Under the pieces are notes generated by a model. The model was given only the letters and a program-made list of their open reading frames with translations. It was not told where the DNA came from and ran no database searches. The translations under genes were made by a program, and so were the position numbers. From NCBI RefSeq assembly GCF_004571195.1, contig NZ_CP038271.1, positions 2,096,001 to 2,160,000 on the forward strand: a stretch of DNA of 64,000 nt, given 5' to 3'. Source of the stretch: Legionella geestiana (lineage in GTDB: Bacteria; Pseudomonadota; Gammaproteobacteria; Legionellales; Legionellaceae). Below, piece after piece: positions 24,259-32,975 of the stretch. The stretch's first letter is position 1. Every line of letters starts with the position of its first letter.

Positions 24259-25095
24259 TTGAAAACTGCATTTATAGAAACATCAGCCATCAACTGGCTT
24301 TATGAAAATAACATAGAGCCGGGAATATGCAATCAAAGTTTGGCAGCCAATAACCTTATTCCTGTAGTAGGTATGGATACGATTTACGAATTAGGCCGGA
24401 CTTTTACTACAAGCAAGCCTGATACGGGAGCAAAACTATTTAGCTGGCTATATCGGTTAAATCCGATGTATAGTTGCCAAAGGGAGAGGCTTTATGCCAA
24501 TGAATTAGACAGCTTCCTTCATGGCTCTCCAATTGCGGGGTTATTGGAATATTATTCAAAAGAGGTTTTAACCCAACGGCTCAAAGATTTTTCATCAGGT
24601 ATTTTTAGCACTATACATGAAGAGTTCATGGCTGGAAGACAGTTTTTTTGGGATGACTGTAGAGAAAAGTTATGGAGTCCAAATCAGGTTAAACAAAATC
24701 GCGGTTTAGTATTTTCTGATTATTTGCAACACTGCCTTAAAGAAATTGTAAGCAATATCTCTATATTGCAAATATGGTTAAAAGAGCTAACTGGAATACA
24801 ATTGCCGCAAGACCAAGCCAATAATCTTCTCAAAAAATTAAATTCATACAGGGCATTACGAACTAGCCTTTATTCGCAATTTTATCTGAATTACTTAATC
24901 ATTAAAAACCATACCAAACCCAGAGAAGATAGATTCACCGATAGCCTGCAATTAATAGGAGCATCATATTGCTCTTGTATTATAAGTCATGACAAAAATC
25001 TTTTAGATACTTTAGCCCCTAACCTCAATCCTGATATCGACCCTATTAGGGTTGACTTTTTACGGGAAGATAGCGCCATAATTCCAATTTATTAA
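24259..25095 (+). CDS. PIN-like domain protein, hypothetical
   Basis: The 278-residue protein starts at TTG, supported by GGAGAG at the right distance. The opening FIETSAINWLYE resembles the first acidic strand of PIN-domain nucleases. Near the C-terminus, EDRFTDSLQLIGASYCSCIISHDKNLLDT resembles the later acidic positions and strand. The protein is about twice the size of toxin PIN domains and has no adjacent antitoxin. A nuclease role is possible but unproven. It lies directly beyond the att fragment. Confidence 0.5.
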   Translation: MKTAFIETSAINWLYENNIEPGICNQSLAANNLIPVVGMDTIYELGRTFTTSKPDTGAKLFSWLYRLNPMYSCQRERLYANELDSFLHGSPIAGLLEYYSKEVLTQRLKDFSSGIFSTIHEEFMAGRQFFWDDCREKLWSPNQVKQNRGLVFSDYLQHCLKEIVSNISILQIWLKELTGIQLPQDQANNLLKKLNSYRALRTSLYSQFYLNYLIIKNHTKPREDRFTDSLQLIGASYCSCIISHDKNLLDTLAPNLNPDIDPIRVDFLREDSAIIPIY

Positions 25096-25155
25096 AATAG
25101 CTCTATAACCAGAACACTGCAACATAGCAGATAAAAAAGCCTCTGAATCATAGGC

Positions 25156-25317
25156 TTAGTACCTGGAAAACACACAAGTCCGTCCATCCACATCCACCGA
25201 ACAATAATCATTGATAAACAGATCCCGGGCAAAGGCCTCACAATCAAAATAGCACATCAAATTATCCGGTATTGCATTGCCATAGCATTCTTTAAACAAG
25301 TGCCAGGCGAAATCTGA
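25156..25317 (-). pseudogene. ardA: ardA 3' fragment
   Basis: Read on the minus strand, the last 53 or so codons encode FAWHLFKECYGN, CYFDCEAFARDLFINDYC and the ending VFSRY-stop, closely matching the end of ArdA at 17720-18226. The 5' two-thirds are missing, cut off at the left end of the IS3-family element. The upstream codons SAPI do not match. A leftover of a second mobile module in inverted orientation. Confidence 0.85.
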
Positions 25318-25409
25318 TATAGGCGCGGATTTTTGGACGAAAAAAAGGTATTTTTAAGAGCTATTCTTCTATTATAAGAGGAGAATAGGATGACCAAAAA
25401 GCGAAATTA

Positions 25410-26424
25410 ACGCCGTGTGCAACTTACAACGGGGCGACAAGTCCATCAAACTGGGTTAATTTTGCCCCTCGCTTGTGATTAAGAAAGCATCCAATTGTAT
25501 GCGCCAAGGTTTTTCGTCCGATTCTGCTGGTCAGGTGCCAGAGGTCGCGAGCCCTGACTTTTTGAATATGAAAGCGCTCTGTCAGTTGCCCAATCACCGT
25601 TTCAACCAATCTGCGGGTAGATACGAGCCACTTGCTAAAATCTGAGCCGCGTGGGTCTGTCATATTGGAGCGCAGAGGCGTTTGCAGGGTAACATTCGTA
25701 TGTTGTCGGATTTGTTCCTGAAAATCTTGGCCTATCAATCCCTTATCAGCAATAATCATGCCCTGTACGTTGTCGAGATTATCCCAGACGGACTCTCGTT
25801 CATCAATGTTTGCCTGTGTGACGGTTATGGCGGTAATGACGCCTTGTGAGTCAATCAACAGATTGCCCTTGAACCCATAATAGCGCTCATTTTTTGAGGC
25901 GCAGTAGCCATAAGCGGCGGCCTCTGAGAACAACCGGGAAAAGTTAGCGCGCCTGAAGTGACAAATTGGCAAAGGAAATCCGTCAGACATATGGAGTGAG
26001 TCATTGAAGGTACCCAGTTTCCCGGCCAGCAATTTTTGAATGCTTTGCTTAACGGCCCACAACTTGGCTGATTGCCTGGCGAAGCTCGTCCTGTCTCCAA
26101 GCCCGGGAAACCAATTCTGCCAGTGTCGCTTGAAATATGACCAAATTGCCTTATCGGTATCAAGCCCGAGAAACTCGCCAACCAGCTCTATCGTGATCAC
26201 CTCGGGATCGGAGAGCCTGGGTGCAAAGCCTCGGGTTCTCAACTTTGTGATAACGGCCTTTTTGTAAAGGGAATCTATCAAACAAAAAGTACTAATGATA
26301 AAATCCTCAACCGGCACAGCATACTCCTTGTAGTCCTGGATCGTCGGAAAATCAAGAACTTACAAAATTATGCTGTGCCTTTCAAGCATCCACTCTCTTA
26401 TCCATTAAAAGTTGCACACGGCGT
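25410..26424 (-). mobile_element. IS982-family insertion sequence, copy 1 (1015 bp)
   Basis: The terminal inverted repeat ACGCCGTGTGCAACTT is present at both ends. The element holds one transposase gene on the minus strand. It is inserted after codon 6 of the IS3 orfA. A second copy of identical length at 46594-47608 encodes an identical protein, pointing to recent transposition in this genome. Confidence 0.9.
25424..26317 (-). CDS. IS982-family transposase
   Basis: The 297-residue DDE transposase has HMSDGFPLPIC (first Asp), YGFKGNLLIDSQG, IIADKGLIG (second Asp) and RRLVETVIGQLTERF (Glu). It begins MPVEDFIISTFCLID, as IS982-type enzymes do. The coding frame is intact and fills most of the element. 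Identical in sequence to the protein at 46608-47501. Confidence 0.92.
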   Translation of the reverse strand: MPVEDFIISTFCLIDSLYKKAVITKLRTRGFAPRLSDPEVITIELVGEFLGLDTDKAIWSYFKRHWQNWFPGLGDRTSFARQSAKLWAVKQSIQKLLAGKLGTFNDSLHMSDGFPLPICHFRRANFSRLFSEAAAYGYCASKNERYYGFKGNLLIDSQGVITAITVTQANIDERESVWDNLDNVQGMIIADKGLIGQDFQEQIRQHTNVTLQTPLRSNMTDPRGSDFSKWLVSTRRLVETVIGQLTERFHIQKVRARDLWHLTSRIGRKTLAHTIGCFLNHKRGAKLTQFDGLVAPL

Positions 26425-26756
26425 AAATTATTACACTGCATCAAAAAAATCAAAGATTGCACTTGCTGCCATTGAGGGGAAATTGACCCAGGCCCAGTTA
26501 ACCAGCGAGTACGGCGTGCATGCTACCCAAATTAAAGCCTGGAAGCAAACGGCATTGCAAGCGATATCTGACGTGTTTTCCAACACTCGCGACAAAGATA
26601 AAAAAACACAAACAGAACTTATCGATGCCTTATATGAGGAAATTGGTCGGCTCCAGGCACAATTGTCCTGGTTAAAAAAAAAATTTCCATCTGAGCCTGG
26701 ATGAAAAACGCAGACTCATCGATAGCAGCGCTGAAATAACGATCCGAGAGCAGTGC

Positions 26757-27533
26757 ATGCTACTCGGATTGAGCGTTTCCAGTTACTATTACAAGGCGTC
26801 TTCCATATCAGCAGAAGATGAGCGATTAATGACGCTGCTTGACGAGCATTATCTCCAATATCCCTGTGAAGGCAAAATTAAGCGCGCACAATGGCTATCA
26901 AAAGAGGTTGGTTATACTGTTGGTAGACGTCGTATCAAGAGACTCATGGAGGTCATGGGGTTAGAAACCGTCTACCCAAAGCCAAATACAAGCGTACCCA
27001 ATAAAGAGCACACCGTGTACCCCTATTTATTGCGAGATATCGATATCACAAAACCCGATCAAGTATGGGCGGCGGATATCACATACGTCAGGATGAAAGG
27101 CGGTCACGTCTATTTGCTCGCCATTATGGATTGGTATAGCCGCTATGTGGTTCAATGGGCCGTTTCACCAACGCTTGAGGCTGAATTCTGTGTAGAAGCA
27201 CTTAGAAATGCTTTGCTGAAAGGACGATGTGAAATCTTCAACACTGATCAAGGGTCACAATTCACCTCAAGTGACTGGATAAACACGCTAAAAACCCACA
27301 GGATCTCCATCAGTATGGATGGGCGAGGTCGCTACCTTGATAATATTTTTATAGAGCGTTTATGGCGTAGTGTTAAACAAGAAAAACTCTATCGATATTC
27401 TTTTGAGTCAATTGAAGAAGTTGAGCTGGCATTATGTGAATACTTTGATTATTATAACCACCGAAGACCGCACCAGTCCTTCAGATATTTCACACCAGCG
27501 GACATGTATTTTCAACACCGTAAAAAAACATGA
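26757..27533 (+). CDS. IS3-family OrfB transposase (DDE domain)
   Basis: The 258-residue protein has an N-terminal HTH_21 region (CEGKIKRAQWLSKEVGYTVG, RRRIKRLMEVMGL) and the rve integrase core: WAADITYVRMKGG (Asp), FNTDQGSQFTS (Asp), DNIFIERLWRSVKQE (Glu), ending YNHRRPHQSF. All three acidic residues are present. The same frame is open back to 26703 (EKRRLIDSS), so translation normally continues from orfA by frameshift. With orfA broken the fusion transposase cannot form in its native way. Confidence 0.9.
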   Translation: MLLGLSVSSYYYKASSISAEDERLMTLLDEHYLQYPCEGKIKRAQWLSKEVGYTVGRRRIKRLMEVMGLETVYPKPNTSVPNKEHTVYPYLLRDIDITKPDQVWAADITYVRMKGGHVYLLAIMDWYSRYVVQWAVSPTLEAEFCVEALRNALLKGRCEIFNTDQGSQFTSSDWINTLKTHRISISMDGRGRYLDNIFIERLWRSVKQEKLYRYSFESIEEVELALCEYFDYYNHRRPHQSFRYFTPADMYFQHRKKT

Positions 27534-27652
27534 GCTCCGTGTGTCATGGCTTACCCACAGGGTCAACAGGCCTATCCGAGACAATGAAAGCTCTCCTGGC
27601 CTATGGACTTGTGGATAAGCCATTCTGAGAGCAAGGTGATTAGACTAACAAG

Positions 27653-28282
27653 ATGGGAATAGCTCTTATTTTCCCTGAATTTTGTTCCAGTGCCCCGGAC
27701 CTATCTAAGCTGCATCAACAATTAAAGGAGAAGATTGTGGCTGCCAATATCGAAGATTTGAAAGAAAAAATGCAAGCAGTAGAAGTACCTATATACCGCT
27801 TATCCGATTACAGTCTTCAAAAATATGTTAGTACAAATATCATTCAAATACTAAAAATCATTTTTTCGGATGCTAACGTTCCTGGCTCACTTCTCAGTTT
27901 GGTGCCCGGGCTTGTCGGTTTAGTAACGATACAAGGTATTGAAAATACTGAACGTGATGAACTGGCGAATTACATCAATAATAACGATATAGATCCGTAT
28001 AGCGTTGCTATGAGATCCATCGGTTATCTGTCATCTGATATTGAAATACCTGCGGTATCAAAAACGCAGGCAACTTTCTTTGGTCAAGAGGAAAATTGCG
28101 AACAACATGAAAAAATTCAAATTAATTTAACAATTCAAATATCGGTTCCAAAGTGTTTTAACCATGCTTTTGATATGTGTTTTACCGCATTGAGACTACC
28201 AATGGAACGAGCCTTGTCCTTGCCGCGTGATAATTTTGCATTATTTGAGTCTCAACGGAAAACAACGTCGTTAGATATGTGA
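27653..28282 (+). CDS. Hypothetical protein, 5' end replaced by IS3 terminus
   Basis: The 209-residue frame opens inside the right end of the IS3-family element: about the first 17 residues (MGIALIFPEFCSSAPD) are encoded by the inverted repeat. The remainder has a predicted helical segment, a hydrophobic stretch around SLLSLVPGLVGLV and a Cys-containing C-terminal part. I do not recognise the family. The native N-terminus is probably lost. It sits between the two halves of the decayed mobile module, opposite in strand to them, as the cargo genes are in the 12-18 kb module. Confidence 0.45.
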   Translation: MGIALIFPEFCSSAPDLSKLHQQLKEKIVAANIEDLKEKMQAVEVPIYRLSDYSLQKYVSTNIIQILKIIFSDANVPGSLLSLVPGLVGLVTIQGIENTERDELANYINNNDIDPYSVAMRSIGYLSSDIEIPAVSKTQATFFGQEENCEQHEKIQINLTIQISVPKCFNHAFDMCFTALRLPMERALSLPRDNFALFESQRKTTSLDM

Positions 28283-28419
28283 TAACACACGAAAATAAAT
28301 GAAACTCAAAATCATGGCTTTCATATTTTCAGTTTATTATATGTGAAAAAAATCACTTATTAACCACAATATATTGATGTGATGGCCAACCTTGAGTGCC
28401 CCAGTTCGCAACTGATTAT

Positions 28420-29245
28420 CTAGCGAGACTTGCGATCTATTACTCGTTCAGCATTAATCAATAACTTTTTGGGTGTGCCCCCGGCAAGAGGGGAAACCCA
28501 TCCTTTTCCCAGCGAATCAAATTGACGTGTAAGCTCATGGTATCGCCGTTGCACATAAGCATGACGTAATCCATGGCATTTACTAAAACCCATCTGTTTC
28601 GTTTGCACTTGATAACGCCTCAGATGCTGTTTGTAGGTTCTGTTTTTGGGAATCAAGGATTGATTGGCAGACACCTGACCACAGGCTTTTTCTAACCATC
28701 GGCGTTGCTAATCATTGGTGAGCTGAATCTTGCGGCCAATCCAACCTTTGTCCAGCTTGGTTTGATTTTCAAACTGTCACCAGCCTATGCCTCGCTGAGC
28801 ACAAGTTTCATTGATTCCTCTCGGCGCAATCCCAACAAGGCCTGTGCTTCAAGCGACAAGCTGATCATGGGATCGGTACATTTGGATAACTCGATGTGAT
28901 AAACGGCTTTATTTTGAGTCGGGATGTAACTTCGCCTGGCAATTTGATAAGCATCGTTATCTGGTTTCACCAGCTGAGGTTTATCCAGAAAGACAGCGAT
29001 TTTTCGAAGTTTCGACATGTAATTTTTGATGGTGGCCGGATTTTTGTCCTGTTTTTTCCAATACTCTACCAATACGTGAACATGTTTGGGTTTTAGGCCA
29101 TTAATGTGAGTAACCTGAAAACCAAGTTGATGCAACGATTAAGCATATGGAACATGTCGGCCAGGCTGGCATACGAATAGCCCTTTAGCTCGTTCAGGCA
29201 TTGATTGATGGAGTATTGCGCGTTACGCAGTTTCGTTTTACTCAT
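28420..29245 (-). pseudogene. Decayed tyrosine recombinase related to the one at 12966-13865
   Basis: Read on the minus strand from ATG 29245 it encodes MSKTKLRNAQYSINQCL and YSYASLADM, then HMLNRC. After a frameshift it continues HINGLKPKHVHVLVEYWKK, then GLRREESMKLVLSEA. After further breaks and stops it ends with KCHGLRHAYVQRRYHELTR. The C-terminal part with the nucleophile Tyr is missing. Similarity to the intact recombinase is high throughout, so both come from related elements. Confidence 0.88.
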
Positions 29246-29366
29246 TGAGATACTCTTCTTTCCATGAGCCAAATGTTTTTGGTATTTCCCAATTATGGGG
29301 GAATGACTTTATTTTTTTGGAAAGTGCTCCTTTAATTGGGGTAGAGCCGTTATAAGGGAAAAAACC

Positions 29367-29651
29367 ATGGAACCTGAACACTGGTCAAAAAAAGTGACGG
29401 AAACCAGTCACTCGCTGGATATTGAAAAAGGACTGTTTACCTGGAGTTGCCCTAAAAAAATTGCAGCCGCCTTATGGGATTCGGCACTTAAAAGTAGCGA
29501 GCGTAAAGGCTCTGTGTATCAGTCTGCCATGTCCATGCTAAATTTTTATATTAACCGCGCGGGTTGCCACTTGCCTCAAGAACAAAAAGAAGTTTTGCTG
29601 GATGCGAAACGAGAACTGAAGTTATTGGCAAAAGTTAAGAATGAGCGTTAA
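29367..29651 (+). CDS. DUF3175 protein
   Basis: The 94-residue protein has the DUF3175 pattern: WSKKVTETSHSLDIEKGLF, CPKKIAAALWDSALKSS, then YQSAMSMLNFYINRAG and a basic C-terminal helix. The family is small, soluble and of unknown function. AAGGGA lies upstream of ATG. It is the first gene after the mobile-element remnants and may mark the return to resident chromosome. Confidence 0.8.
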   Translation: MEPEHWSKKVTETSHSLDIEKGLFTWSCPKKIAAALWDSALKSSERKGSVYQSAMSMLNFYINRAGCHLPQEQKEVLLDAKRELKLLAKVKNER

Positions 29652-29988
29652 TAGTACTGCTGCTGCATGGCAAAACTTAATTCGCAGGAACTTCTTAAAA
29701 CCATCGGCATGCTTATTGTGCTTCCTCCCTTGGCCAGGGTTGATTTGAGTCAGCGATAAAGTCCCGTGGACAAGAGGAAATGCCTGATTCTGTAGTGAAT
29801 TCGTTCTTTTGGTGCATTTTTTATCTATTTCTTACTTTGCAACTGCTTCTGTGTTCGTCTATTCTGATTCATGTGCATGAGAATATGCCGTCGTTTATGC
29901 ACTCAACACATCTCTTGGTGTTTCAATGCCTTGTTCTGTATTTTATTGAAAACATTAAGATTTACCACTTCGATAACAGGGATGAATC
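29652..29988 (+). other. 337-bp intergenic region before the beta-propeller gene
   Basis: A hydrophobic frame (29780-29992) lacks a convincing ribosome site and overlaps the next gene start. I see no strong promoter, RNA or repeat here; it presumably carries the promoter of the secreted protein. Confidence 0.4.
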
Positions 29989-31215
29989 ATGAAAATATTA
30001 AAAAGCATGATGTTTACAGCGTTAGCTGTGTGTTCTTCTTTCAGCCAGGCAAACAGTACCACTCCGCTTTATAACCTTTCAACACTGGTGGACATGTCTA
30101 CAAACAGTGAATTTGCCAGAGCAAATTGCCCTGTATCTAACGGAAATCATACCTGTAACGTTGCCGGTTCTACCCGTGACATTCTGGGTAACATCTATGT
30201 CACCATGGTTGTGCCTAAAGGTCAGATTTTTAAAATTACTCCTGCGGGCAAGACCTCACTGTATGCAACCCTTGATATCGGTAGTGATGACCCGGCAGCC
30301 ATTGATAATAACAATGTGGCTTTTCGGGTTACCATGGATGCTCTTGCGAACATGTATGTCTCCTTCAGATCCGTTGACACAACGCAAAATCCAACGGACA
30401 TGAACGGGGTATGGGTTGTTCCTGCCGGCGGTGGTCATTGTGCGCTCGATTCCAGCAATACCTGTAAAAAGTTATTTCCGGCGATTGGCCAGACCACGAA
30501 CCCGGTGCTGCGATTTGTTGATGGGGTGACGCTCGATGGTTTCGGTAACCTGTATCTCGCTGATGCGCAAATGGGGAATGTCTGGAAAATTAACCTTTTC
30601 AGCAAGAACGGCGCGTTATGGGCTGGAACCGATGCTGGAAGCTCCCCGAACTTTCTTGCTGGTAATCCGATAGATATTTTGCTCGGTTCACCATTAAGCG
30701 GCAGGGGCTTTGGGGTGGTCGGGCTTGACTATGACAAGCTGAAAAATGTGTTATATGCAACCAACTTTGACACTGGCAGCGTCATTGCCGTTCCCGTCAA
30801 GCTGAACGGTTCTGCCGGTAAACAGAGTGTATCGCTTAACCTTTCTGCAGAAGACAGACAGCTCGAAGCTATTCAGATTGTGGACGATCTCTTCAATGTT
30901 CATGGCAGAAAGCTCGTTGTTGCAAACACCTTGTCCGGGTTTATCGGATTTTCCAAATTTGTAGGTTGCCAGCAGAATATTCCTGGCTTTTGCCCGGCAC
31001 CCTTTGTGCAGCCTTCTAATGGTCAACAGCTGTTATCTGCAAACCTCGATGCTCCTGGAGGATTAAATTTTCAACCTTTAATCAACAATCCAGAGCTTCA
31101 GGCACCTGCATCAGTCATTAACGGCGTGCTGCGTTCACAAACGCTTTATATTAACGCACTCGGACAGCTCGATGGCTCAGGGTCAAAAATCCTGAAAGCT
31201 ACACCTGTTAGATAA
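29989..31215 (+). CDS. Secreted SMP-30/NHL-like beta-propeller protein
   Basis: The 408-residue protein has a clear Sec signal peptide (MKILKSMMFTALAVCSSFSQA). Repeated blade-like motifs follow, such as DILGNIYVTMVVPKGQIFKIT, DALANMYVSF, LDGFGNLYLADAQMGNVWKI and LKNVLYATNFDTGSVIAV. Paired cysteines suggest disulphides in the periplasm or outside. The blade pattern Gly-Asn-hydrophobic-Tyr-hydrophobic is that of NHL/SMP-30 propellers. The fold can be a hydrolase or a binding scaffold; no catalytic set is certain. It ends in a hairpin terminator. Confidence 0.7.
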   Translation: MKILKSMMFTALAVCSSFSQANSTTPLYNLSTLVDMSTNSEFARANCPVSNGNHTCNVAGSTRDILGNIYVTMVVPKGQIFKITPAGKTSLYATLDIGSDDPAAIDNNNVAFRVTMDALANMYVSFRSVDTTQNPTDMNGVWVVPAGGGHCALDSSNTCKKLFPAIGQTTNPVLRFVDGVTLDGFGNLYLADAQMGNVWKINLFSKNGALWAGTDAGSSPNFLAGNPIDILLGSPLSGRGFGVVGLDYDKLKNVLYATNFDTGSVIAVPVKLNGSAGKQSVSLNLSAEDRQLEAIQIVDDLFNVHGRKLVVANTLSGFIGFSKFVGCQQNIPGFCPAPFVQPSNGQQLLSANLDAPGGLNFQPLINNPELQAPASVINGVLRSQTLYINALGQLDGSGSKILKATPVR

Positions 31216-31242
31216 TGGTTTAAGTTTAATACCTGCAGATAG

Positions 31243-31280
31243 AGCGGCTGAAGAGGGTATGCGTCAGCCGCTTTATCTTG
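31243..31280 (+). terminator. Intrinsic terminator of the beta-propeller gene
   Basis: AGCGGCTGA (31243-31251) pairs with TCAGCCGCT (31264-31272) over a 12-nt loop, followed by TTATCTT. The stem is strong and the T-run imperfect. Confidence 0.7.
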
Positions 31281-31371
31281 CTACAGAGCCTTAGAAGAGT
31301 GACAACACTTAATTTGCGCTTAAGCCAGGCATGATAGAGTGAGCGCTTCGTTTATTTTGTCAGAGTAATCA

Positions 31372-32961
31372 ATGTCGGGTGTAATTCTTGTTTTTGCAGA
31401 TTGTACGGCCCCGTCGGCTAAAGGAGATTTTGCTTTTGCAGGTCAGATAGCGCGCGATCTCGCTGTAATGGTGTGGCAAAATTATCCGGATGTTCGCCTG
31501 ATATTAACGAGCTCCCGGGAGGGAATGCCTAATTATGTCTCCTTATACGCTTCGCCAGAAGAAGGTGTGGTTGATATTGAAGGCGTGAGAATTGAAATCT
31601 GCGCGCTGGATACGTTTGACCCCCGTGGTGAGCCGGTGATTGGGTTTATCCAGGCCAATCCCTGTAAATTAGCCTCTGGAGAACTTATCAGACGGGTTGT
31701 GATGCCCGAAACCCGGATGGCGATTGTGCGTAACTCCAACCAGTATTTTTTCGAAGACATTAAGAAAATCAGTGAGGACGTAGTACATTTTCTGGCAGCA
31801 AGCCAGATGCATGTATACCCCTATTTCGATGATGATTCAGTGAGCGTCAGTACGGCAGGTTTTATGGAGGCGCAATGGGGATTGCCTCATATTGCAACCA
31901 TGCCATCTCAGGCACTCACACCCTCCGTAAAACCCGAGCAGCCATGGGGGGTGTGTTACTTTAAAGATGAAGGCATTACTGAGACATTATTTGCATACAG
32001 TCAATATATCTCGCTCTCCTCGCAGCCCTTACAGATTCTGATTGGAAATTTTGATGAGTATATGCCCCCTGTAACCGATGACCTGGTTGAGAGATTCAAA
32101 ACACTAAGCCCAACATTCACGGTCTTTACGTTTTATCATGCCTTAAACAACAACGACTTTCGTCATTTGATGGCTTCCTGTCCATCGACTCTCGTTGGCG
32201 TAACCGGTGTTAGCAGCACCCTTGAAGCGATAGCTTCAGGGAAGCTGCCGTATTATCAGTATTTATATAAAAACAGGCATTTTTCAGCCTCGTGGCTGAC
32301 GGCGGTACGCGAACAGTCTATTGATGCTGCGCCGGAAATGCGCGAACGGCTTTTTGCGTTTTCCTCACGTCTCTTTGCTCCTAAACCGCTGGAAAGCGCT
32401 GAATATGACGCAATGCATCGGGATTTACGGGACGCCACTCTTGTTGACAACCTGCAGAAGGTGCATCAAAAAACCTTTGCCGCAGCAAATGGCCGTTTGG
32501 GAGCGCGTTTGCTCGGTTTTTTTGACAGGCCCTCGGCGCTCGTTTCAGAAAGACAGTACCGCGTGGCTTGTGAACGTTTGAGACGAATTGGCGACACTGC
32601 TCCCCCGACGGCCAGTCAGGCGCTGCGCCGGGCAGCGGCTTTGGGATATGGTCTCGAAGCGCGCATCATTCTTCTGCATTGTCCGGGAATTATTAATCAT
32701 CAGGATACGACCCACAGTTACCGCACGGCACTGCATTGGGCGGTTATCAATCAGCACCTGGATGTACTCAGGATGCTTGTGCGGGCCGGCGCAAGTCCTT
32801 TGATTGCCGATAAATTCGGAAAGACAGCCCTTGATTATGCTGGTACCATACCCGCTAAAGGTTCGCAATGCAGCATGATGAGTCTGCTTGAACAGGAATT
32901 GAAAGCGCTCGAGTCCTCGCCGGCATCATCATCGGACCCCGCGAGCTTGATGCATCACTAG
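31372..32961 (+). CDS. Glycosyltransferase-B-like protein with C-terminal ankyrin repeats, effector candidate
   Basis: The first 370 or so residues of this 529-residue protein look like a GT-B fold. They have an N-terminal DFAFAGQIARDLAVMV helix (as in EarP/MurG-like enzymes), then QPLQILIGNFDEY, and the TGVSSTLEAIASGKLPYYQ segment typical of the nucleotide-sugar site. Residues 415-500 form ankyrin repeats (ALRRAAALGYGLEARII, TALHWAVINQHLDVLRMLVRAGA). The last 25 residues are Glu/Ser-rich, resembling Dot/Icm signals. A translocated host-modifying enzyme is plausible; neither activity nor secretion is shown. Confidence 0.65.
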   Translation: MSGVILVFADCTAPSAKGDFAFAGQIARDLAVMVWQNYPDVRLILTSSREGMPNYVSLYASPEEGVVDIEGVRIEICALDTFDPRGEPVIGFIQANPCKLASGELIRRVVMPETRMAIVRNSNQYFFEDIKKISEDVVHFLAASQMHVYPYFDDDSVSVSTAGFMEAQWGLPHIATMPSQALTPSVKPEQPWGVCYFKDEGITETLFAYSQYISLSSQPLQILIGNFDEYMPPVTDDLVERFKTLSPTFTVFTFYHALNNNDFRHLMASCPSTLVGVTGVSSTLEAIASGKLPYYQYLYKNRHFSASWLTAVREQSIDAAPEMRERLFAFSSRLFAPKPLESAEYDAMHRDLRDATLVDNLQKVHQKTFAAANGRLGARLLGFFDRPSALVSERQYRVACERLRRIGDTAPPTASQALRRAAALGYGLEARIILLHCPGIINHQDTTHSYRTALHWAVINQHLDVLRMLVRAGASPLIADKFGKTALDYAGTIPAKGSQCSMMSLLEQELKALESSPASSSDPASLMHH

Positions 32962-32975
32962 AAAGAGGGTACAAC

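Larger units (their letters stand above)
25404..26430. repeat. 6-bp target duplication AAATTA around IS982 copy 1
   Basis: AAATTA at 25404-25409 and at 26425-26430 flank the element exactly. Joining them restores the orfA reading frame, which confirms the insertion boundaries. Confidence 0.85.
25390..26704 (+). pseudogene. IS3-family orfA, split by IS982 insertion
   Basis: Removing the insertion and one AAATTA copy restores one frame: MTKKRNYYTASKKSKIALAA, then EGKLTQAQLTSEYGVHATQIKAWK, the HTH of IS3-type OrfA proteins. It ends at 26704. At the 3' end a run of ten A (26674-26683) precedes the orfA stop. orfB continues in another frame, as expected for a fusion transposase made by slippage. 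A hybrid frame from inside the IS982 (GTG 26375) still reads most of orfA. Confidence 0.85.
25320..27703 (+). mobile_element. IS3-family element interrupted by IS982-family element
   Basis: Imperfect terminal inverted repeats are visible: TAGGCGCGG at 25320 and, reversed, TAGGTCCGGGG ending at 27703. A shared AAGAGCTATTC block lies farther in on both sides. Between them lie orfA (broken) and orfB of an IS3-type transposase. Without the inner insertion the element would be about 1.36 kb, normal for IS3. No clear target duplication is seen. It truncated ardA on the left and a hypothetical gene on the right. Confidence 0.7.

Noticed and set aside
29246..29366. A third hammerhead leader upstream of the recombinase pseudogene
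   Set aside because: No CUGANGA or GAAA core is found on the minus strand here; only sequence possibly left from a lost upstream gene.
29780..29992. 70-residue hydrophobic frame before the beta-propeller gene
   Set aside because: No clear ribosome site, overlaps the next start codon, and hydrophobic frames arise easily in T-rich sequence.
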